Part shown: positions 58,652-64,000 of the stretch, piece after piece
How the letters are laid out: each line of letters starts with the position of its first letter
How positions within the stretch are numbered: position 1 is the stretch's first letter
Origin: Desulfovibrio sp.
GTDB taxonomy: Bacteria > Desulfobacterota > Desulfovibrionia > Desulfovibrionales > Desulfovibrionaceae
Assembly: GCA_031272405.1 (NCBI GenBank)
Contig: JAISTW010000047.1
Span: 1 to 64,000 of the forward strand
Length of the DNA stretch: 64,000 nucleotides
Direction: 5' to 3'
The notes under the pieces: model-generated
Database searches by the model: none
What the model was told of the DNA's origin: nothing
Seen by the model: only the letters and a program-made list of their open reading frames with translations
Program-made: the position numbers and the translations under genes

Positions 58652-59482
58652 TTATCCGGGCAGCAGGGCGGCCGTTCTCCTGCGCCATGTGTCGTGAAAT
58701 TCGGCAAAACAGCCGCGTCTGTGCCGCCCGCGCCGGCTCAGACATTCCATATCTTCGTACATCAGGCCGATTTGCTCCGGGCAGGCAGGATTCCCGCGCA
58801 AATGCCGGGCGTCATACCTTGTGTGCCGCAGATTTTGATGCAGAAAACCGTTCAGCACCAGATTCAGCTCGTCAGCGATGACCGGCAGGGAGAAAAATCG
58901 GGCGATCCGGCGCAGCGCCGCCTCGGCATCATCCATAAAATCGTCGTAATTGACGAGCAGGTGCGTGTCTTCGCCCGCATAGCGGAAACATTCCAGCATA
59001 TGGACGGCCCACAGCAGGTAGCCGCGTTCAGGGGGCAGGCGATCTCTCTTGTACAGGGATTCGGCGACGCTGGCCGGATTGCGAAAAACAATAACGCAAT
59101 GCGGACGCAAGGGCGCCAATATCTTGTTCCAGAAGGGCAGCAACTTGGTCATTCTGGGTTCTTTCAGGGCGTAAAATCTGTTGGCTTTGATTTTGTCCGC
59201 AAGCAGCTGGCTCGCTTTTATGTGGAAGCCCTGCCGCTCCAGAATTTGCACATCACGCTCGGTCACCGCTTCAAGACTGTCCCAGCGCATGCCCAGGGCC
59301 TCCAGCATCGCGTCGTCAAGGCGCAACACGTCAATGTCTTCCCAATGCCCGAGCGGGTTTGAGGACAGCCCGCCCACAAGATCGTCGCCGTGGCTCGCGC
59401 CGAAAATGCGCAGAGACCGCGAAACGGCGCTTGTGCCGCCGCGGTGCATGCCGAGGATGAGTATGCATTTGGGATCAGGCAT
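58652..59482 (-). CDS. Sulfotransferase family protein
   Basis: A 276-residue protein from MPDPKCILIL (ATG 59482); a TTG at 59500 would add six residues. The PAPS-binding loop is ILGMHRGGTSAVSRSL, and the 3'-phosphate site includes VIVFRNPASVAESLYKRD. GHWEDIDVLRLDDAML and LVNYDDFMDD are typical of this large family found in glycan clusters. It is distinct from the sulfotransferase at 56.2 kb, with little shared sequence outside the motifs. It is divergent from uvrA and convergent with the fusion gene. Confidence 0.82.
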   Translation of the reverse strand: MPDPKCILILGMHRGGTSAVSRSLRIFGASHGDDLVGGLSSNPLGHWEDIDVLRLDDAMLEALGMRWDSLEAVTERDVQILERQGFHIKASQLLADKIKANRFYALKEPRMTKLLPFWNKILAPLRPHCVIVFRNPASVAESLYKRDRLPPERGYLLWAVHMLECFRYAGEDTHLLVNYDDFMDDAEAALRRIARFFSLPVIADELNLVLNGFLHQNLRHTRYDARHLRGNPACPEQIGLMYEDMECLSRRGRHRRGCFAEFHDTWRRRTAALLPG

Positions 59483-59563
59483 TGACGGCCCTTTGGTCAA
59501 AAAACATTTGTGCCTTGTATACAGGCTTCATTTCGGAAAGTCCACAATCTCGCCGCCTGCGTC

Positions 59564-59592
59564 TTGCCAAACGCGAGCCCGCGTTTTAAATA
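59564..59592 (+). promoter_or_regulatory. uvrA: Candidate uvrA promoter close to the start codon
   Basis: TTGCCA (59564-59569), a 17-base spacer and TAAATA (59587-59592). The predicted start of transcription, about 7 bases past the -10 box, falls on or next to the uvrA ATG at 59599. There is no Shine-Dalgarno sequence upstream. Confidence 0.45.
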
Positions 59593-59598
59593 GTCCCC

Positions 59599-62556
59599 AT
59601 GAAAAACGACGCGCCGCGCGGCATACGCATTGAAAGAGCGAGACAACACAATCTCAAGGACATCAGCCTGACCATACCCCGCGACGAGCTGGTGGTGATC
59701 TGCGGGCCATCCGGTTCCGGAAAATCCACTCTGGCCTTCGATATCGTCTACGCCGAGGGACAGCGGCGTTATGTGGAATCTCTTTCGGCCTACGCCCGGC
59801 AGTTCCTGCCCAAGATGAACAAACCGGATGTGGACAAAATCGAGGGGCTTTCGCCGGCCATTTCCCTGGAACAGCAGAGCGTGTCGCGCAACCCCCGCTC
59901 GACTGTCGGCACGGTCACGGAACTGCATGATTTTCTGCGCGTGTTTTTCGCGCGGCTCGGACGCATGTACTGTCCCCGCTGCGGTCTTCCCATTGAAGCC
60001 CGCTCCTCCGATGAAATCATCTCCGATATTCTTGCCTTGCCCGAGGGCGCAAAGTTCATGATCATCGCGCCGCTGGTGGACAGGCAGAAGGGAACTCAGG
60101 CCGACAGATTCAAAAAGCTGCGGGCCGAAGGCTTTGCACGGGTGCGTGTGGACGGGGTTTTTTATGCTCTGGATGAAGCGCCCGCTCTGGACAAAAACAA
60201 AAAACACAGTATTGATCTGGTGATTGACCGTCTGGTGGCGAAGGGGGACGGCGCCAGCATCCGCACCCGCCTTGCCGACTCCGTGGAGTTGGCTTTGCGC
60301 TACGGCGACGGGCGGCTTGTTCTGCACCTGCCGGACGAGAAGCGCGACATTGTCCACTCCACCACCTCGGTCTGTCCGAGCTGCCGCATATCTCTGCCCG
60401 CCCCCAGCCCGCAGCTGTTTTCCTTCAACGGCCCGCAGGGGGCTTGTCCTCGCTGTGTGGGACTGGGTTCCATAGACTATTTCGAGCCACGCCTCATTGC
60501 GCCCAACAAGGGGCTTTCCCTCAAGGAGGGCGCGCTTCTGCCCTGGGGGAGCAGAAGTTTGGCCCGCTACGAAAGCGCCCTCGCGGCCTTGGGCAAACGC
60601 TTTGATTTCAGCCTGACCACTCCTCTGGCCGACTTTTCCGAAGATGCGTTGGCCGTCCTTTTTTACGGCGAAGACGAGGCGGGCAGACCCGCCCGTTCAT
60701 CCCTCGGGCTGCGCCGCAACTGGATGGGCGGCAACGTGGCCCTGGGCGCGACAGGCGATTACCAGAGCGAACATTTCGCCCATCTGCGGGCGGCGGCGCG
60801 CATTGATCACGCCCACATCGTTCGGCGTTGGCCCGGCGTCATCCCCCTGCTGGAGTCGGGCATGCAGTACGGCGAAGCCTGGCGGGAAGAGCTTGCCCGT
60901 TTCCGTCAGTCCACCAACTGCCCGGATTGCGGGGGAGCGCGCCTCAAGCCTGAGGCCTTGGCCGTGCGCGTGGACGACCTGAACATCGCCGCTTTTTGCG
61001 ACCTTTCCGTGGAGCGGGCCCTGGCCTGGCTCAAGGAGCGGACCTTCGGCGGCATGCAGGTACGCATCGCCGAACCGTTGCTCAAGGAAATCACGCGTCG
61101 CCTCTCCTTTATGCTCAACGTGGGTCTGGAATATCTTTCCCTGGGGCGGGCCATGATCACTCTTTCCGGCGGCGAGGCCCAGCGTATACGGCTGGCCTCC
61201 CAGCTCGGCTCGGGACTGGTGGGCGTGACCTATGTGCTGGACGAGCCTTCCATCGGGCTGCATCCGCGCGACAGCGAACGTCTGCTGGGCACGTTGCGCT
61301 CCTTGAAGGAGCGCGGCAACACCGTGCTTGTGGTGGAGCACGATGAGGCCACCATCCGCGCCGCTGACGCGGTGATTGAGCTTGGCCCCGGCTCCGGCGT
61401 TCAGGGCGGGGAAATCATGTTCCAGGGCTCCGTGGAAGAGCTTGTGGGCGGAGCCGACACCTTGACGGCCCGCTATCTGCGCGGGGACATGCGCATATCC
61501 CTGCCCGAGGCGCGGCGCGAGGCCAGAGGGGCTATCGTGCTGCGCAACGTGACCACCCACAACCTGCGCGGCATTGACTGCCGTTTCCCCCTGGGCGTGT
61601 TGACCTGCGTGACCGGCGTTTCCGGCTCGGGCAAAAGTTCTCTGGTGGTGGATACCCTCTACAAGCATTTGGCCATCACTCTTGGTTTGCGCGTGGACCA
61701 ACCGGGCGCCATCGGCGGTCTGGAATACGATGGGGCCGCTCCGGTGGAACGCCTGGTGATCATTGACCAGACTCCCATTGGCCGCACTCCGCGTTCCAAC
61801 CCGGCCACCTACACCAAGATTTTTGACGAGATACGCCGCATTTTTGCCCTGACGGCGGACGCCAGACGCCGCGGGTACACGGCGGGGCGCTTCAGCTTCA
61901 ACGTGCGCGGCGGCCGTTGCGAAACCTGCTGCGGTGACGGGCAGTTGCGCGTGGAAATGCACTTTCTGCCGGATGTCTATGTCACCTGCGATGTGTGCAA
62001 GGGCCGGCGCTACAACCACGAGACGCTGGAAGTGCGCTACAAGGGCCTCAATATCGCGGAAGTGCTGGATTTGACCGTACATCAGGCTCTTGATCTGTTC
62101 GAGGCCTATCCGTCCCTGCAGCGCCGCCTGGCCGTGCTGGAAGAAGTGGGCCTGGAATACGTGCGTCTGGGGCAGTCGGCCACCACTCTTTCCGGCGGCG
62201 AAGCCCAGCGCATCAAGATTTCGCGCGAGCTGGGCAAAAAATCCCTGCCCGGAACAATGTACGTGCTGGACGAGCCGACCACCGGTCTGCACATGCACGA
62301 AGTCGGCAAGCTTATCAAGGTGCTGCACGCCCTGGTGGACAGGGGCGCGAGCGTGGTGGTCATAGAGCACAACGCCGACATGATCCTGGCTGCGGATCAT
62401 GTGCTGGATATGGGCCCCGGCGGCGGGGAAAACGGCGGGCTGATCATCTCCTCCGGCACGCCGGAAGACCTGATTGCCGACCCGAATTCCGTGACAGGCC
62501 GTTTTCTGGTGCGGGGGCATCAGGACAGGCGCAGGAGAACTGGACGCAACGTCTAG
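59599..62556 (+). CDS. uvrA: Excinuclease ABC subunit A
   Basis: DNA damage sensor of nucleotide excision repair, 985 residues. Two ABC ATPase modules are present: Walker [12 protein letters not shown] near residue 36 and [11 protein letters not shown] near 675. Signatures [18 protein letters not shown] and [18 protein letters not shown] are also clear. Zinc modules include CPRCGLP, CPSCRIS with CPRCVG, CPDCGG, and CETCCGDG with CDVCKGRRY. The ABC signature loops and Walker B ([12 protein letters not shown] and [12 protein letters not shown]) are intact. It is not linked to uvrB or uvrC. The glycan genes on either side are unrelated. Confidence 0.98.
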   Translation: MKNDAPRGIRIERARQHNLKDISLTIPRDELVVICGPSGSGKSTLAFDIVYAEGQRRYVESLSAYARQFLPKMNKPDVDKIEGLSPAISLEQQSVSRNPRSTVGTVTELHDFLRVFFARLGRMYCPRCGLPIEARSSDEIISDILALPEGAKFMIIAPLVDRQKGTQADRFKKLRAEGFARVRVDGVFYALDEAPALDKNKKHSIDLVIDRLVAKGDGASIRTRLADSVELALRYGDGRLVLHLPDEKRDIVHSTTSVCPSCRISLPAPSPQLFSFNGPQGACPRCVGLGSIDYFEPRLIAPNKGLSLKEGALLPWGSRSLARYESALAALGKRFDFSLTTPLADFSEDALAVLFYGEDEAGRPARSSLGLRRNWMGGNVALGATGDYQSEHFAHLRAAARIDHAHIVRRWPGVIPLLESGMQYGEAWREELARFRQSTNCPDCGGARLKPEALAVRVDDLNIAAFCDLSVERALAWLKERTFGGMQVRIAEPLLKEITRRLSFMLNVGLEYLSLGRAMITLSGGEAQRIRLASQLGSGLVGVTYVLDEPSIGLHPRDSERLLGTLRSLKERGNTVLVVEHDEATIRAADAVIELGPGSGVQGGEIMFQGSVEELVGGADTLTARYLRGDMRISLPEARREARGAIVLRNVTTHNLRGIDCRFPLGVLTCVTGVSGSGKSSLVVDTLYKHLAITLGLRVDQPGAIGGLEYDGAAPVERLVIIDQTPIGRTPRSNPATYTKIFDEIRRIFALTADARRRGYTAGRFSFNVRGGRCETCCGDGQLRVEMHFLPDVYVTCDVCKGRRYNHETLEVRYKGLNIAEVLDLTVHQALDLFEAYPSLQRRLAVLEEVGLEYVRLGQSATTLSGGEAQRIKISRELGKKSLPGTMYVLDEPTTGLHMHEVGKLIKVLHALVDRGASVVVIEHNADMILAADHVLDMGPGGGENGGLIISSGTPEDLIADPNSVTGRFLVRGHQDRRRRTGRNV

Positions 62557-62610
62557 ACTTTCTTTAAAAAGGCTTGCCCTTCGGGTGAAGACATGACATA
62601 GTTTCCGGGC

Positions 62611-63774
62611 ATGATTCCCTCGGACCTCAAATACCTTGTCGTCGGCGCGGGCCTGTGGGGCGGCGTGCTGGCCGAGCGCATCGCTTCCGAACTGGGCGTG
62701 CGCGTGCTGGTGATTGAAAAACGCGATCACATCGGCGGCAACTGTCACAGCGCCGTTGATCCGGCCACGGGCATTGAATGCCATGTATACGGCACGCACA
62801 TTTTTCACACCTCCATCCCGCGCGTATGGGACTATATCCGCAAATTCACCGAATTTACCTCTTATCGGCACAAGGTGCTCACCGAGCACAAGGGCCGAGT
62901 CTATCCCATGCCCATCGGGCTGGCGACCATCAACATGTTTTACGGGCTCAACCTGCGCCCCGGGGAAGTGGCGGATTTTATCCGCCGCGAGGCCGCGAAG
63001 GGAGCGGATGCCGACAAGCCCCCGGCCAATCTGGAAGAAAAGGCCGTATCCCTCATCGGGCGGCCTCTTTATGAGGCTTTCATCAAGGGCTACACCTGGA
63101 AGCAGTGGGAAAAAGACCCCAGGGAACTGCCCGCCGGGATAATCACCCGCCTGCCCGTGCGCTGCAATTACAACTGCGATTATTTCGACGACCCGTGGCA
63201 AGGCATGCCTCTGCGGGGGTATGCGGCCCTTTTCACTGCCCTTTTCGGGCATCCGCTCATTGAAGTGCGTACCGGCGTTTCCTGGGTGGATGTCGCCGGA
63301 CGCGTTCCCCCTTCCTGCACGGTGCTCTATTCGGGCCCTCTGGACGAGCTGTTTGGCTATTCCCTCGGCGGGCTGGAATGGCGCGGCCTGCGTTTCGAGC
63401 GGGAGACATTGCCCTGCCCGGACGCTCAGGGCACGTCCGTGCTCAATCAGGCCGATGTGGAAATACCTTGGACCCGTAGCCACGAGTTCAAGCATCTGCA
63501 TCCGGAACGCGGCCCCCAGGGCGACAGCACCGTCGTCGCGCGGGAATATTCCCGGACATGCACTCCGGGCGACGAGCCGTATTATCCTGTCAACACGCCC
63601 CAGAATCAGGCTCTTTTGGACAAATACAGGGCGCGCCTGGCGGCTGAAGCGCCGAATATAACGGCCGGCGGCCGTCTTGGCGGCTACCGCTATCTGGACA
63701 TGGATAAAACCATTGACGACGCGCTCGGCGTTTTTGAAAGGCTGCGCGCGGCTCACGGGGAACGCGGCGTATGA
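62611..63774 (+). CDS. glf: UDP-galactopyranose mutase
   Basis: A 387-residue flavoenzyme that converts UDP-galactopyranose to UDP-galactofuranose for surface glycans. The FAD-binding start is YLVVGAGLWGGVLAERIA, with EKRDHIGGNCHS. The active-site region HVYGTHIFHTS and the substrate-binding FIKGYTWKQWEKDP are intact, and the C-terminal GGRLGGYRYLDMD contacts the flavin. It overlaps the next gene by 4 bases (ATGA). It suggests that the glycan cluster here makes a galactofuranose-containing polymer. Confidence 0.95.
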   Translation: MIPSDLKYLVVGAGLWGGVLAERIASELGVRVLVIEKRDHIGGNCHSAVDPATGIECHVYGTHIFHTSIPRVWDYIRKFTEFTSYRHKVLTEHKGRVYPMPIGLATINMFYGLNLRPGEVADFIRREAAKGADADKPPANLEEKAVSLIGRPLYEAFIKGYTWKQWEKDPRELPAGIITRLPVRCNYNCDYFDDPWQGMPLRGYAALFTALFGHPLIEVRTGVSWVDVAGRVPPSCTVLYSGPLDELFGYSLGGLEWRGLRFERETLPCPDAQGTSVLNQADVEIPWTRSHEFKHLHPERGPQGDSTVVAREYSRTCTPGDEPYYPVNTPQNQALLDKYRARLAAEAPNITAGGRLGGYRYLDMDKTIDDALGVFERLRAAHGERGV

Positions 63775-64000
63775 CTCCGAGCGTGATGGAGCTTTTGAGA
63801 CGGGATCTGAACGGGGAGATGAGCATTCTGTCCCTGGAGGACAAATGCGCCTTTGTGCGGCGGCAGATACGTCTCATGGTTCTGAGCGGAAACATGGCGG
63901 TGATTTTCGCCAACGCCCTGAGTTCAGCCCCCGGCTTCGGCGGCGCGCCGCAGGCCCAGCTGCTCTTTCTCCACTGCCTGAGCAGGGCCTCTCATGCCTC
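63771..64000 (+). CDS. Unknown protein, N-terminus only (partial)
   Basis: Open from ATG 63771 to the right edge of the window, 76 full codons without a stop. The start overlaps the glf stop (ATGA). The visible part begins MTPSVMELLRRDLNGEMSIL and is helical. By context it could be a glycosyltransferase or another glycan enzyme, but no motif can be seen yet. Confidence 0.6.
   Translation, partial: MTPSVMELLRRDLNGEMSILSLEDKCAFVRRQIRLMVLSGNMAVIFANALSSAPGFGGAPQAQLLFLHCLSRASHA

Noticed and set aside
60697-63756. Long open frame (over 1000 codons) on the minus strand opposite uvrA and glf
   Set aside because: The plus-strand genes have full sets of family motifs. The reverse frame is open only because of high GC and codon bias, and its product is low-complexity with no recognisable domain.

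Overview
The window looks like chromosomal DNA from a sulfate-reducing bacterium of the Desulfovibrio group. The reasons are a lactate-oxidation operon (lactate permease, an FAD/Fe-S D-lactate dehydrogenase pair and a fused LutB-LutA protein), Gram-negative envelope genes (autotransporter, lipoproteins, LapG), moderately high GC, and the gene order dnaA-dnaN-gyrB-gyrA next to parA, parB and parS. That last cluster places the window at or near the replication origin. I saw no rRNA, tRNA, IS element or CRISPR array.

Layout. 1-4.8 kb: the N-terminus of a LapA-type giant adhesin running off the left edge, thiS-thiG behind a predicted nucleotidyltransferase, a QueG-like Fe-S protein and a CrcB fluoride channel. 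4.8-12.4 kb: a five-gene minus-strand lactate operon with a strong promoter at one end and a strong terminator at the other. 12.4-17 kb: ribBA, a small unknown protein, an orphan solute-binding protein and a CgeB-like glycosyltransferase. 17-33 kb: plus-strand core genes (a short dnaA, dnaN, gyrB, gyrA, a TPR lipoprotein, purF, hisS, aspS, def, fmt, rsmB). 33-38 kb: parB and parA on the minus strand, split by an oppositely oriented zinc-ribbon gene, two parS sites just upstream of parA, a stand-alone receiver protein, a DsbA-like oxidoreductase, a MerR-type regulator and an NlpC/P60 lipoprotein.

38-49 kb: a chemoreceptor with a C-terminal PilZ domain, argB, and a 2195-residue autotransporter coupled to a lipoprotein resembling the chaperone Skp. 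49-54 kb: a membrane transporter-like protein, lapG, rnhA, ahcY, dciA and a small unknown gene. 54-64 kb: a surface-glycan cluster around uvrA, with a WsaF-like glycosyltransferase, two sulfotransferases, a fusion of an SGNH-like domain with a citrate-lyase-ligase-like nucleotidyltransferase, and UDP-galactopyranose mutase.

Three themes link the genes. Lactate is imported and oxidised by two dehydrogenase systems from one transcript. The surface is controlled by several parts: a LapA-like adhesin with a PAAG site, a LapG protease with an intact Cys-His-Asp triad, a PilZ-bearing chemoreceptor and an autotransporter with its own candidate chaperone. The right-hand cluster suggests a sulfated, possibly galactofuranose-containing glycan. 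The best candidates for undescribed biology are the SGNH-nucleotidyltransferase fusion, the autotransporter/Skp-like pair and the chemoreceptor-PilZ fusion.
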